Shown piece by piece: positions 27,935-36,411 of a stretch of 64,000 nucleotides of DNA. Source of the stretch: Tepidimicrobium xylanilyticum (GTDB lineage Bacteria; Bacillota; Clostridia; Tissierellales; Tepidimicrobiaceae); assembly GCF_900106765.1 (NCBI RefSeq), contig NZ_FNNG01000002.1, positions 62,001 through 126,000 on the forward strand, read 5' to 3'. The notes beneath the pieces are model-generated. The model had not been told where the DNA came from, did no database searches, and was given only the letters and a program-made list of their open reading frames with translations. A program made the position numbers and the translations under genes. The first letter of the stretch is position 1, and the number at the start of each line of letters is the position of its first letter.

Positions 27935-29059
27935 TCACCTGTTTTCTATAAGCTTATTATAATTATTAAAATTATCTTTCATCTCTTCTATGCTGTCTCC
28001 ACCAAATTTCAAAGTCATTTCATTAGCTAATATATAGGCCAAGATATTTTCAGCAACTATGCTAGCCGAAGGTACTGCACAAACATCAGAACGCTCAAAC
28101 TGGGCTACTGTTTCTTCTTTAGTCTCAATATCTACAGTTCTTAAAGGTTTTTTCAGAGTAGGAATGGGCTTCATAACTGCTCTAATTACAATGTCTTCCC
28201 CATTAGTAACCCCTGCCTCTATACCTCCAGCATTATTGGTCTTTCTATAATACCTTTGGCCATCATAAAAAATTTCATCATGCATTTGGGAACCTAGTTT
28301 ACCACAGGCATCAAAGCCTAACCCAAATTCGACTCCCTTTACTCCAGGAATGCTCATTATGCCATAGGCAATTTTACCATCGATTTTCCTGTCCCAATGG
28401 GTGTAACTCCCCAAGCCTATGGGTACATTTTTAGCTATTACCTCTATAATACCTCCTAAAGTATCTCCTTTTTCCTTTGTTTTATCAATCATTTCAATTA
28501 TTTCTTTTTCCTTATCCTTGTCCAAAACCCTTATAGGCGATTCGTCTACTTTAAGCAAATCCATTTCCTTTATATTGGAATACACTTCCTCTGAAATCTT
28601 TACATCCCCAATTTGTATTATATGGCTATAGATCTGTATATTAAACTCCTTTAATAATAATTTACAAGTGGCTCCCAAAGCAACTCTCATTGCAGTTTCC
28701 CGAGCACTAGCTCTTTCTAACACATTCCTACCGCCTTTAAGATTATACTTTAATGTGCCTGTCAAATCTCCATGGCCTGGTCTAGGTCTTGTTATTTCAA
28801 TTAATTCTATATTCTTCCCCCGGTTTTCAATCATAAAAGATATTGGGTTTCCAGTTGTATAACCTCTATCTATTCCAGATAAAACCTTTACTAGATCCTT
28901 TTCAAGAGCCATCCTATTACTTCTTCCATAACCCCTCTGCCTTCTTTTAAGTTCTCCATTTATGAATTCTGCATCTAAGAAAAGATTAGATGGAATGCCT
29001 TCTATTATGCCAACCAACCCATCACCATGGGATTCACCAGCAGTTAAGTATCTAATCAT
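27935..29059 (-). CDS. aroC: Chorismate synthase AroC
   Basis: An FMN-dependent enzyme making chorismate from EPSP, the last common step to aromatic amino acids. The signatures are TAGESHGDGLVG at the start, RPGHGDLTG and RASARETAMRVALG, and SVPSASIVAENILA-like C-terminal sequence. Length 374 aa. GGAAGGTG precedes the ATG. It is first in the aroC-aroB-aroA operon. No leader or riboswitch was recognised in the short upstream gap. Confidence 0.97.
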   Translation of the reverse strand: MIRYLTAGESHGDGLVGIIEGIPSNLFLDAEFINGELKRRQRGYGRSNRMALEKDLVKVLSGIDRGYTTGNPISFMIENRGKNIELIEITRPRPGHGDLTGTLKYNLKGGRNVLERASARETAMRVALGATCKLLLKEFNIQIYSHIIQIGDVKISEEVYSNIKEMDLLKVDESPIRVLDKDKEKEIIEMIDKTKEKGDTLGGIIEVIAKNVPIGLGSYTHWDRKIDGKIAYGIMSIPGVKGVEFGLGFDACGKLGSQMHDEIFYDGQRYYRKTNNAGGIEAGVTNGEDIVIRAVMKPIPTLKKPLRTVDIETKEETVAQFERSDVCAVPSASIVAENILAYILANEMTLKFGGDSIEEMKDNFNNYNKLIENR

Positions 29060-29091
29060 AGGAAATCACCTTCCATAGAAATAATATTAGA

Positions 29092-30012
29092 TTATACATC
29101 ATTTTTACCCTTCTCCATATATGTAGATAGGTTATAAATACCTATTATAATCCCAAAGCAAATACAAATAAAAGACATAATCCTATAATAGGTAGTATAG
29201 GAAACAAAGGGGGAAATTACATATAGAATTAACCCTAATAGAATAAATTTGTATATCCTATCCCTTTCATAAAATGTAAACTTTTCTTTAATACTGCCCC
29301 TTTTATTCTTATATCCGTCTATTATCATTTTTTCTACTTCCACTTTCGTTGGATATCTATCAACGGCTTTCAACATCTTAATTATCCCATCAAAATCTAT
29401 TAACAGATAATCTAACTCATCTCTAACCTCTTCAGAAAAATAGGAATTAGTAATGACAATACCTTCTTCCAGCTTCTGCCTCTCCATTTCCTCCTTAAAA
29501 TATCTTAATTCCTTTAAACTAACCCTATCTTCCATTGAATTCTTTATACACTTAACACCATAAACCTCTCCATTGATAAGGGCTGTGAAACCAATATGGC
29601 CACTGTTTTCAATTAGTTTAGTGTTATAATATATTTCCAACAACTCCTTAATGTAGGCAAGGAAATCCCGATTATTATATTTAGTAACCTCTTTAATAAT
29701 ATGCTTTCTAGCAACATCTTCATTTATTTCTTCTATCCTCTTATATCTGATTCTCCCTTTCCAAACCACTAGAAATACCAAGAATACTCCCATTACTATA
29801 AAAGTCAAAAAAATGGATAAAATTGGTCTCCTCGTAGAATTAAAAATGGTTATTAAGAAAAATAAAGTTAATCCTACAATTAAAAAAACCCAATCAATTA
29901 AGGAAGCATGTATACTCTTCCCATCCTTAATCCGATTTGAATAGTAGCTATTTAAAATCAATTGCCTTCTCAATCTTTTAAAATAATCTTTAAAATTTAA
30001 CAATTCTTTCAT
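29092..30012 (-). CDS. Membrane protein with an Mrr-like (restriction-endonuclease-fold) domain
   Basis: Two N-terminal membrane helices (about 42-62 and 67-90), a soluble middle domain, and two C-terminal helices (about 255-295). The middle part, with GHIGFTALINGEVYGVKCIKN followed by LRYFKEEM and EGIVITNSYFSEEV, resembles the Mrr catalytic core. The aspartate expected after the glycine-rich turn is absent (GFT instead of a G-x-D), so nuclease activity is doubtful. The start is uncertain: ATG 30012 (GGG at 11 nt) or ATG 30021 (spacing too short). It overlaps the preceding gene by 23 nt, so the two are coupled. Function unknown. Confidence 0.55.
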   Translation of the reverse strand: MKELLNFKDYFKRLRRQLILNSYYSNRIKDGKSIHASLIDWVFLIVGLTLFFLITIFNSTRRPILSIFLTFIVMGVFLVFLVVWKGRIRYKRIEEINEDVARKHIIKEVTKYNNRDFLAYIKELLEIYYNTKLIENSGHIGFTALINGEVYGVKCIKNSMEDRVSLKELRYFKEEMERQKLEEGIVITNSYFSEEVRDELDYLLIDFDGIIKMLKAVDRYPTKVEVEKMIIDGYKNKRGSIKEKFTFYERDRIYKFILLGLILYVISPFVSYTTYYRIMSFICICFGIIIGIYNLSTYMEKGKNDV

Positions 30013-30655
30013 TGTGATCATTTCCCTTCTTCATAAATCTAAATCCAATTATTTGTATTATTGACAATAGAAATAGAAATAATAATACAATTCGGATAAA
30101 AATATTTATGAAGAAGTTTTCAGGCAACATCTGTATCAAGAGGTCTGTTTTCGGATTCAAAAGCCATAGATCATTGCTAAAAAAAATCAGGTGAAAATAG
30201 GTAAAGTATTTATTAAAATCTAATAAGGATAAAAGAAATAACAGTAGAAAAGAACCATGCCAAATAAAAGGTCCATAGAATAATGCAATACCAAGACTTT
30301 TTTTGCCTTCTTTTATCAAAAGAAGTCCTATGATAATCATAGATATTATAAAGGTTATTTGCTTTAGTATATATCCATATTCAAAAAGATATTGCACGTC
30401 TTCCATATGCCTTATTTCCCTTTCATTGAAGTATGGTGAAAGAACTTGTCCATCTAGGCCATCTTTTAAATAGTTTAAAAGCACTTCAGTAATTTCTTCT
30501 AACTCCTCCATGGTTTTTCCCGTTATGCTGCTAGTATTATTTTTTTCATAAGAATTTAAATATGGCTTCATATTAAATGTATTTGCTTCCAAGCTTTTCA
30601 AAAAAACATAAAAAGGCAATGTGATTGCTAATAAAATTATTAAAAACCTTCTCAA
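29990..30655 (-). CDS. TIGR01906/DUF1461-type integral membrane protein
   Basis: A 221-residue protein with an N-terminal signal-like helix (3-20), an external loop with a TMEELEEITEVLLNYLKDG segment and NEREIRHMEDVQ, and three further helices. The loop pattern (YFNEREIRHMEDVQYLF, later FSNDLWLLNPKTDLLIQMLPENFF) is characteristic of this Firmicute family, related to Lit-type lipoprotein acyl-migration proteins. Biochemical role here is unproven. It is translationally coupled to the Mrr-like membrane protein downstream. Confidence 0.75.
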   Translation of the reverse strand: MRRFLIILLAITLPFYVFLKSLEANTFNMKPYLNSYEKNNTSSITGKTMEELEEITEVLLNYLKDGLDGQVLSPYFNEREIRHMEDVQYLFEYGYILKQITFIISMIIIGLLLIKEGKKSLGIALFYGPFIWHGSFLLLFLLSLLDFNKYFTYFHLIFFSNDLWLLNPKTDLLIQMLPENFFINIFIRIVLLFLFLLSIIQIIGFRFMKKGNDHNERIVKF

Positions 30656-30707
30656 TTAAATCCCCCTTCCTATATTATGCAATTTATATATATGAAAGTC
30701 TACAAAA

Positions 30708-30736
30708 AAAGATTGAAAGACGAACTTTCAATCTTT
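30708..30736 (-). terminator. Terminator after the 57-aa protein gene
   Basis: A perfect 12-bp stem (AAAGATTGAAAG / CTTTCAATCTTT) with a 5-nt loop and seven T on the minus strand overlaps the stop codon of the small gene. Confidence 0.85.
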
Positions 30737-30908
30737 ATCCCATTGCCCTTTCCAATTTGTCTAAATACTTAATTGGAAACATCCTCAATAGCTCCTTGTA
30801 TTGTTCTACAGTAAGGCCTTGTACAGTAGTATATATTTCTATCTTTTCATCTACATCTGCCTTTCTAAATTTTTCCTTAATTGCCTCAAAAGTTTGGTTT
30901 ACTGCCAT
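30735..30908 (-). CDS. Conserved small protein, 57 aa, unknown function
   Basis: A short acidic/basic helical protein (MAVNQTFEAIKEKFRKADVD ... LDKLERAMG) with no membrane segment, cysteine or known motif. AAGGAGTGG lies at good distance from the ATG at 30908, and a strong terminator follows, so it is a real expressed gene. The two predicted helices with a PxK turn could form a small helical bundle. It stands alone between yebC and the membrane-protein pair; nothing in context fixes its role. Confidence 0.65.
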   Translation of the reverse strand: MAVNQTFEAIKEKFRKADVDEKIEIYTTVQGLTVEQYKELLRMFPIKYLDKLERAMG

Positions 30909-30991
30909 TAGTTCCACTCCTTGCATTCTTATTATATTTCCTCATATTATTATGTTTAAAGGAGTGTTTTTTATACAGAAAGAATTTAGTT

Positions 30992-31735
30992 TTATAACTC
31001 TAAATCGTCGGGAATTTCCCAATTATGGTAGACATTTTGCACGTCATCGTTATCTTCCAGCGTCTCAATTAATTTTATCATATTCTTTATATCTTCTTCA
31101 TCCTTTAGCTCAGTTGTATTCTGTGGTAAGAACGCTAACTCAGCTACCGAAAACTCATAACCACTATTACTTAAAGCATCTCTTATATCATTAAAATCTT
31201 CAGGGCTTGTGATAATTTCATAAACTCCATCCTCGCTGCTGAAATCCTCAGCACCCAGTTCTATAGCCTGAAGCATAAGCTCTTCTTCATCGATATTTTC
31301 ATTGGCTTCTACTACCAACAGGCCTTTTCTATCGAACATAAAAGAAACACAGCCAGTTTGTCCTAAGTTACCACCAAATTTATCAAAGGCATGTCTTATA
31401 TCAGAAGCAGTTCTATTCCTGTTATCAGTGAGACAGGATACGAAGACCGCTATTCCGCCTGGTCCATAGCCTTCATAGACTATGCTTTCAAAATTTTGTC
31501 CATCAATTTCTCCACTGCCTTTTTTAATTGCTCTTTCAATATTTTCATTTGGCATATTAGCAGCTCTTGCCTTTTCTATGGCTGCTTTTAAAGCTGGATT
31601 ATATTCTGGATCTGCTCCACCCTCCCTTGCTGCGACCATAATATATCTGCCTAATTTAGTAAATTCCTTAGCCCTTCTAGCGTCTTCTTTTCCTTTTTTA
31701 TGTTTAATATTATTCCATTTTGAGTGACCTGCCAT
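30992..31735 (-). CDS. yebC: YebC/PmpR family regulatory protein (TACO1 family)
   Basis: A 247-residue member of the conserved YebC family, starting [18 protein letters not shown] and containing [24 protein letters not shown] and [11 protein letters not shown]. The family has been described as transcriptional regulators and, more recently, as factors that help ribosomes through difficult sequences; the sequence cannot decide between these. RBS GGATGGTG. It lies downstream of nadE on the same strand. Confidence 0.95.
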   Translation of the reverse strand: MAGHSKWNNIKHKKGKEDARRAKEFTKLGRYIMVAAREGGADPEYNPALKAAIEKARAANMPNENIERAIKKGSGEIDGQNFESIVYEGYGPGGIAVFVSCLTDNRNRTASDIRHAFDKFGGNLGQTGCVSFMFDRKGLLVVEANENIDEEELMLQAIELGAEDFSSEDGVYEIITSPEDFNDIRDALSNSGYEFSVAELAFLPQNTTELKDEEDIKNMIKLIETLEDNDDVQNVYHNWEIPDDLEL

Positions 31736-31805
31736 TTTATTTCACCATCCTTAATATTCCATTTGTTTATTATTTACAATTTATTAATTAATCATCAACT
31801 TATTC

Positions 31806-32534
31806 TTAATCAAATTTAGGTATGAAAATGGGTGGATATTTCCTCTTATGTTGACTATTTTGACTCATCCTTTCAATTTTCCTTACAATCTCTGTAGGAC
31901 CAGTCTTGTTTAATATATAATTGTCCAATACATCATACCCAAATCCCATTTCATCTTCATCTTTCTGATTTTCCCATAAACCCGCTGAAGGAGGTTTTTC
32001 TATTATTTCCCTTGGTATATTTAAAAACTCTGCCATTTGATAGATTTCGCCTTTCACAAAGGAAGCTAATGGCAATAAATCTACACCACTATCTCCATGC
32101 TTAGTAAAATAACCTATTGCAAATTCGCTTCTATTGCTGGAACCAACTACAAGGTAGTTGTAATTTTGGGCAAAGTAATATAGAGTTGTCATTCTCAATC
32201 TAGGTTTTATATTGGCTAGAGCTAACTTGCTTGGGTTTGTCAGATTTACTGCCTCAACTAGTTCATCGAATGTTTTGGAAAGATCAACCCTTTCGATTTC
32301 TAAGTTTAATACCTTTGCAACTAACAAGCCATGTTCTTCATCTTCTGGATTACTATGACAAGGCATTATAATACCTAAGGAACTTTCTGGGAAAGCCCTT
32401 TTAGATAAACCAGCTACCACTGCAGAATCTATGCCTCCGCTTAATCCAAATACCAAACCTTTTCCTCCTGCATTATTTACCATCACTCGTAGCCATTCAA
32501 CTATATCCTGGCATATTTTTTCTATCTTTTCCAT
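31806..32534 (-). CDS. nadE: NH3-dependent NAD synthetase NadE
   Basis: Amidates deamido-NAD to NAD. The ATP-pyrophosphatase loop GLSGGIDSAVVAG (about residues 29-41), the NRSEFAIGYFTKHGD segment and PSAGLW fit NadE. At 242 aa there is no glutaminase domain, so free ammonia is the nitrogen donor. GGAGG precedes the ATG. It is divergent from the TSUP genes, sharing the 116-nt region that contains a long inverted repeat. Confidence 0.96.
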   Translation of the reverse strand: MEKIEKICQDIVEWLRVMVNNAGGKGLVFGLSGGIDSAVVAGLSKRAFPESSLGIIMPCHSNPEDEEHGLLVAKVLNLEIERVDLSKTFDELVEAVNLTNPSKLALANIKPRLRMTTLYYFAQNYNYLVVGSSNRSEFAIGYFTKHGDSGVDLLPLASFVKGEIYQMAEFLNIPREIIEKPPSAGLWENQKDEDEMGFGYDVLDNYILNKTGPTEIVRKIERMSQNSQHKRKYPPIFIPKFD

Positions 32535-32580
32535 CCCACTACCTCCAAGGTATAAACAATTTTGGGTATAAGTTATTCAT

Positions 32581-32639
32581 TTATGGTAAGGCTAATAATT
32601 AGTTAGAACAGGTTTATAACCTAATTAATTATACCATAA
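32581..32639. repeat. Long imperfect inverted repeat in the nadE/TSUP divergent region
   Basis: Outer arms TTATGGTA (32581-32588) and TACCATAA (32632-32639) are perfect; the inner AT-rich segments around AGGTTTATAACCT are also partly complementary. It ends right before the AAAGGAG of the TSUP gene. It could be an operator or an mRNA hairpin that covers the RBS. Confidence 0.6.
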
Positions 32640-32650
32640 AGGAGTCCATT

Positions 32651-33010
32651 ATGCATTCAAAACCTTTAAAATTAGTAATAATAGGATTAATAACTGGATT
32701 AGTCAACGGATTATTCGGTTCGGGAGGAGGAACTTTAGTAGTACCTGCATTAGTATTCCTGTTAGACCTTAAAGATTATAAAGCCCACGCAACTGCCATT
32801 TCAATTATATTGCCTCTGTCAGTAATTAGCTCCTACATATATTTGAAAAATAATATTATCCCACTTAACATTTCCTTAATTATAGCTTTAGGTGGCATAA
32901 TTGGCAGTTTCATAGGAGCAAAACTTCTAAAAAAGGTGCCCGTTCCAATATTAAGAAAAATATTTGGAAGCCTTATTATCTATACCGCTTTGAGGATGAT
33001 CATCAAATGA
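32651..33010 (+). CDS. TSUP family half-transporter A (TauE/SafE)
   Basis: A 119-residue membrane protein with about four helices. The motif GLVNGLFGSGGGTLVVPALVFLL is the first-repeat signature of TauE/SafE (TSUP) permeases for sulfite, sulfonates or other anions. Normal TSUP proteins are about 250 residues with two such repeats; here each repeat is its own gene. AAAGGAG precedes the ATG. Its stop overlaps the next start as ATGA, so the halves should be made together and probably form a heterodimer. Substrate unknown. Confidence 0.8.
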   Translation: MHSKPLKLVIIGLITGLVNGLFGSGGGTLVVPALVFLLDLKDYKAHATAISIILPLSVISSYIYLKNNIIPLNISLIIALGGIIGSFIGAKLLKKVPVPILRKIFGSLIIYTALRMIIK

Positions 33011-33354
33011 AACTATTTATAATTGGAGTTATATCCGGGATAATTAGTGGTATGGGCATTGGAGGAGGTGCAATTTTAATCCCTTCTTTGGTCTTTTTTA
33101 GTTCTTTAAACCAACAGCAAGCTCAAGGTATCAACTTAATAGTCTTTATTCCAGTAGCCATTACGGCCTTAATAGTTCATATTAAAGAGAAAAATATAGA
33201 ATTAAAATACTCTAAGTGGGTTATATTAGGAGGAGTGGCTGGCTGCATAATAGGTTCAATTTTGGCTATAAGTTTAGATTCAGATTCCTTAAGAAAATAT
33301 TTTGGAGTTCTTCTACTCTTTATTGGAATATATGAATTTTTAAAAAGGAAATAG
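33007..33354 (+). CDS. TSUP family half-transporter B (TauE/SafE)
   Basis: A 115-residue partner of the preceding gene with the same layout: GVISGIISGMGIGGGAILIPSLVF as glycine-rich signature, about four helices and a charged C-terminus (FLKRK). The ATG overlaps the upstream stop by 4 nt, which favours coupled translation. Both halves are free of stops and keep their signatures, so this looks like a natural two-gene permease and not a frameshift; fusing the frames would also need loss of a stop. Substrate cannot be inferred. Confidence 0.8.
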   Translation: MKLFIIGVISGIISGMGIGGGAILIPSLVFFSSLNQQQAQGINLIVFIPVAITALIVHIKEKNIELKYSKWVILGGVAGCIIGSILAISLDSDSLRKYFGVLLLFIGIYEFLKRK

Positions 33355-33370
33355 ATTGACCTATTTCCTT
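33345..33370. terminator. Shared terminator between convergent genes
   Basis: AAGGAAATAG / CTATTTCCTT, a 10-bp stem with 6-nt loop, contains both the TSUP-B stop and the stop of the CoA-binding protein. On the minus strand TTTTTA follows, so it works best for the minus gene. Confidence 0.7.
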
Positions 33371-33753
33371 TCACCTTTAAGAAGTGTAGCTAGTACACAG
33401 TCATCGTATATGATTTTAAAGCCTAATTTTTCCGCTTTATCAATTACCTCTTGATCAAAAGTACCAGGCTGAAACCACAAATACTCAATACCTAATTCCT
33501 TAGCTTCATCAATAACGTTTAAACTAACCTTTGGAGAAACTACTAAATCTACTACTTCTATATTTGTTGGTACATCTTTTAAAGTTGGATAAATCTTCTT
33601 ATTATGGATATAATCATAATTAGGATTTACCCCATAAGTTTCGTAGCCATTATCTAGTAATATTTTCCATATTTTGTACCCAAATTTCTCTTCATTTGGG
33701 GTAACTCCAACTACAGCCCAAACTTCTTTGCTCATCATTTCGTCTTTTACCAT
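33361..33753 (-). CDS. CoA-binding domain protein (YccU type)
   Basis: A 130-residue Rossmann-fold protein resembling the CoA-binding domain of succinyl-CoA synthetase alpha: VWAVVGVTPNEEKFGYKI, GVNPNY, VVDLVVSPKVSLNVIDEAKELG, LWFQPGTFDQE. Stand-alone YccU-like proteins bind CoA or acyl-CoA but have no assigned reaction. A glycine-rich loop (GVTPNEEKFG) replaces the usual GASxxxxK. GGAGGTGA precedes the ATG at 33753. It is transcribed after yigZ. Confidence 0.85.
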   Translation of the reverse strand: MVKDEMMSKEVWAVVGVTPNEEKFGYKIWKILLDNGYETYGVNPNYDYIHNKKIYPTLKDVPTNIEVVDLVVSPKVSLNVIDEAKELGIEYLWFQPGTFDQEVIDKAEKLGFKIIYDDCVLATLLKGERK

Positions 33754-33792
33754 AATATCACCTCCATAATATTTACCCCCATATTGGTATCG

Positions 33793-34440
33793 TTAATCTG
33801 CCATTCTTTTACCATCTTTCATTGCTAAGTACTCTTCTCCTTCATATTCAATTACTGCCCTACCGCTAGTTAAATCCGTGATAACCTTCTTAAAAAATCC
33901 TACTTGAGAATTGTCTATGTAAACATAAATGTTTACTCCATCATCATATACTATTTCATCAACAATATAACCATTAGTCATAAGATAATTTTCAACTGTA
34001 CCATAAATATTATAATCTATCCTTAATTTTAATTTGGTATGGAAGACCATGTCTACTATTATGCCTGCCTCTAACCCGATCTTTGCTCCCTTAGTATAAG
34101 CTCTTATAAGTCCGCCAGCTCCTAACTTTATTCCACCAAAATATCTGGTAACTACTACAACCACATTTCTAAGATCTTCCTTTTTAATTACCTCTAAAGC
34201 AGGTATACCTGCAGTTCCAGAAGGTTCCCCATCATCACTAAACCGTTGAATATTGTTATCTTTGCCTACTACATAAGCGTACACATTGTGGGTAGCATCT
34301 CTATGTTTAACCCTAATTTTATCTATAAAATCTAAAGCATCTTGTTCTGTTTCAATAGGCAATGCATAACCAATAAACCTGGATTTGTTTATAATGATCT
34401 CATCTTCTCCATATCTGTATATAGTTCTATAATTCCCCAT
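33793..34440 (-). CDS. yigZ: IMPACT/YigZ family protein
   Basis: A 215-residue protein with the N-terminal UPF0029 domain (KSRFIGYALPIETEQDALDFI, RDATHNVYAYVVG, DDGEPSGTAGIPALEVI, VTRYFGGIKLGAGGLIRAY) and a C-terminal DUF1949 domain. The eukaryotic relative IMPACT acts in the GCN2 pathway; the bacterial role is uncertain, possibly RNA or nucleotide binding. Length is standard. GAAAGGGG precedes the ATG. Confidence 0.93.
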   Translation of the reverse strand: MGNYRTIYRYGEDEIIINKSRFIGYALPIETEQDALDFIDKIRVKHRDATHNVYAYVVGKDNNIQRFSDDGEPSGTAGIPALEVIKKEDLRNVVVVVTRYFGGIKLGAGGLIRAYTKGAKIGLEAGIIVDMVFHTKLKLRIDYNIYGTVENYLMTNGYIVDEIVYDDGVNIYVYIDNSQVGFFKKVITDLTSGRAVIEYEGEEYLAMKDGKRMAD

Positions 34441-34521
34441 AGGACTTCCCCTTTCAATTTATTTGGATAAATGGTATGTATTCTATTGTATAGAAACTAC
34501 ATATATTATAGCATAAAAAAG

Positions 34522-34541
34522 ACAGACATTTCTCAGTCTGC
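34522..34541 (-). terminator. Terminator after the Nudix-like gene
   Basis: GCAGAC / GTCTGT forms a 6-bp stem with one wobble and an 8-nt loop, followed on the minus strand by CTTTTTT. It lies 15 nt after the stop codon and separates it from yigZ. Confidence 0.7.
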
Positions 34542-34556
34542 CTTCATTTAATGTTA

Positions 34557-34997
34557 CTATGCATAAATCTTTTTAATTTCATAGTCTTTATAATCTAAAT
34601 ATTTCTTGTAAGATAAACTCACTAAAGATTTATCTTGACTATAGGTAATCATCTCTATAGCCTTTTCAACAGGATAGAAGTCTCCTCCCTGAAAACCTTC
34701 TTCTTTATTTATATCTACACGGCCCCCTATTGCTTCCATAACATACCATATAATTATATTGCACACTGCCTGTTTTCTAGACAATGAAAAAAATTCGTAA
34801 CTAGTCTCTCCAGCAGTAGATACAATGGCTGCTTCAATACCCGTTTCATATTTTACACGATTTATAGCAGTCTCAGTTGGAAGAGAGCCGTTACGAATTT
34901 TCCCTTTAGGTAAAACCCATTCATTTTTTTCATTTTTTAGAATTAAAACCTTATCTCCATCGAAAACTACACCACCAGCACAATTTCTTACAATCAT
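34557..34997 (-). CDS. Nudix-fold protein with degenerate Nudix box
   Basis: A 146-residue Nudix-domain protein: CAGGVVFDGDKVLILKN, WVLPKGKIRNGS and the helix that follows place the box at about residues 35-57. The canonical G-x5-E-x7-R-E-x2-E-E-x-G is here G-x5-S-x7-N-R-x2-Y-E-x-G, so nearly all metal-binding glutamates are missing. Hydrolysis is therefore unlikely, and a ligand-binding or regulatory role is more plausible. The ATG at 34997 has AAGGAGG 9 nt upstream; the longer ORF is a leader. It follows hflX in the same unit. Confidence 0.75.
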   Translation of the reverse strand: MIVRNCAGGVVFDGDKVLILKNEKNEWVLPKGKIRNGSLPTETAINRVKYETGIEAAIVSTAGETSYEFFSLSRKQAVCNIIIWYVMEAIGGRVDINKEEGFQGGDFYPVEKAIEMITYSQDKSLVSLSYKKYLDYKDYEIKKIYA

Positions 34998-35065
34998 GGC
35001 AACCATCCTCCTTTTTAATATTAATATTATCATACCCAAAAATACAAAAATATTCAATTAATTTT

Positions 35066-36361
35066 TTATATTATTTCATCTTTAATCACATACCTTGAAT
35101 ATCTATTATAATCTGTTAAACTGATGTTTAATCTTATTTTGGTTCCATTTGCAGAATATTCAACTGAAGAAACTTTATAATTTTCTAGAAAATAATTTAC
35201 TAAATTTTGTGCATCATAGGGTATAAGTAAAGTTACATCCTTGTATTCTATAGGTAAATTATCCTGTATCATCTTCAATAACTTATCTAAATTAGTGCCT
35301 TCCTTGCTAGATATGAATATTTTTTTATCTACATATTTGCCATCGTATACTAGATTGCTAATATCCGTTTTATCTATCTTGTTAAAAACGGTTATTATGG
35401 GTTTATCTATTACATCTAATTCTTTTAAAATATCCATTGTCGTCTGAATCTGTAGGTCTAAATTAGAGTTGGTAACATCTACAACATGGAGGATTAAATC
35501 TGCATACTTTATTTCTTCTAAGGTACCCTTAAAGGCTTCAATTAAATGGGTCGGAAGTTTGTTTACAAATCCTACGGTATCCGTTATTAGAAAAGATTGA
35601 CCATTAGGCAATCTCCCCCTTCTTAAGGATGTGTCAAGAGTTGCAAAAAACATATCATATTCGAATACTTTTTTGGATTCGTCATATTCCACATCCATTT
35701 CAATAATTCTGTTTAACAAAGTAGATTTTCCAGCATTAGTATAACCAACTAGAGCTACTATAGGTAAGCTAGATTTTTGCCTTCTTTTTCTCTTTATATC
35801 TCTATTTTTTTTAGCTTCTTTTAGAGCATTCTCTATATTTTTAATCTCTCTTACTATATGACGGCGGTCAGTTTCAAGTTTTTGCTCTCCAGGTCCTCTG
35901 GTACCAATACCTCCACCTTCTCTAGAAAGATAATCCCTTAATCCTACCAATCTAGGTAAACGATATTTTAGTTGGGCTAATTTCACCTGAAGCTTACCTT
36001 CCTTTGAAGTGGCTCTCGTAGCAAAAATATCCAAAATAAGGTTAGTTCTATCTATGATCTTTTTATCAATAATGTCTTCTAAGTTTCGGAGCTGTGCACC
36101 AGACAATTCGTCATTAAAAACTACAGTGTTAATATTTAATTCTTCACAATAGTTTTTAATTTCAATAGCTTTACCTCTACCTATAAAATAGGCGGGGTCT
36201 ATGCTCTTTTTCTTTTGAATAATCCTACCTAATACTTTGCCTCCTGCTGCATAGACTAGTTCCTCTAGTTCATCCATTGAATCCTTAATATCGATGAAAT
36301 CTGTTTCTAATTCAACTCCAACTATTAAAACCCTTTCCTCATTTATTGGTTCTAATACCAA
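35066..36361 (-). CDS. hflX: Ribosome-associated GTPase HflX
   Basis: A GTPase that binds the large ribosomal subunit and can split stalled or hibernating ribosomes. It has an N-terminal HflX domain (about 1-195: DPAYFIGRGKAIEI, VVFNDELSGAQLRNLE, GIGTRGPGEQKLETDRR), a G domain with GYTNAGKSTLLN, DTVGFV and NKID, and a C-terminal tail. The start is a TTG with AAAGGGTGA upstream. Length 431 aa. The degenerate Nudix gene lies just downstream. Confidence 0.95.
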   Translation of the reverse strand: MVLEPINEERVLIVGVELETDFIDIKDSMDELEELVYAAGGKVLGRIIQKKKSIDPAYFIGRGKAIEIKNYCEELNINTVVFNDELSGAQLRNLEDIIDKKIIDRTNLILDIFATRATSKEGKLQVKLAQLKYRLPRLVGLRDYLSREGGGIGTRGPGEQKLETDRRHIVREIKNIENALKEAKKNRDIKRKRRQKSSLPIVALVGYTNAGKSTLLNRIIEMDVEYDESKKVFEYDMFFATLDTSLRRGRLPNGQSFLITDTVGFVNKLPTHLIEAFKGTLEEIKYADLILHVVDVTNSNLDLQIQTTMDILKELDVIDKPIITVFNKIDKTDISNLVYDGKYVDKKIFISSKEGTNLDKLLKMIQDNLPIEYKDVTLLIPYDAQNLVNYFLENYKVSSVEYSANGTKIRLNISLTDYNRYSRYVIKDEII

Positions 36362-36411
36362 TTTATCACCCTTTCAGAACATTTTAATGATTCTCTATAA
36401 TTATTATATCA

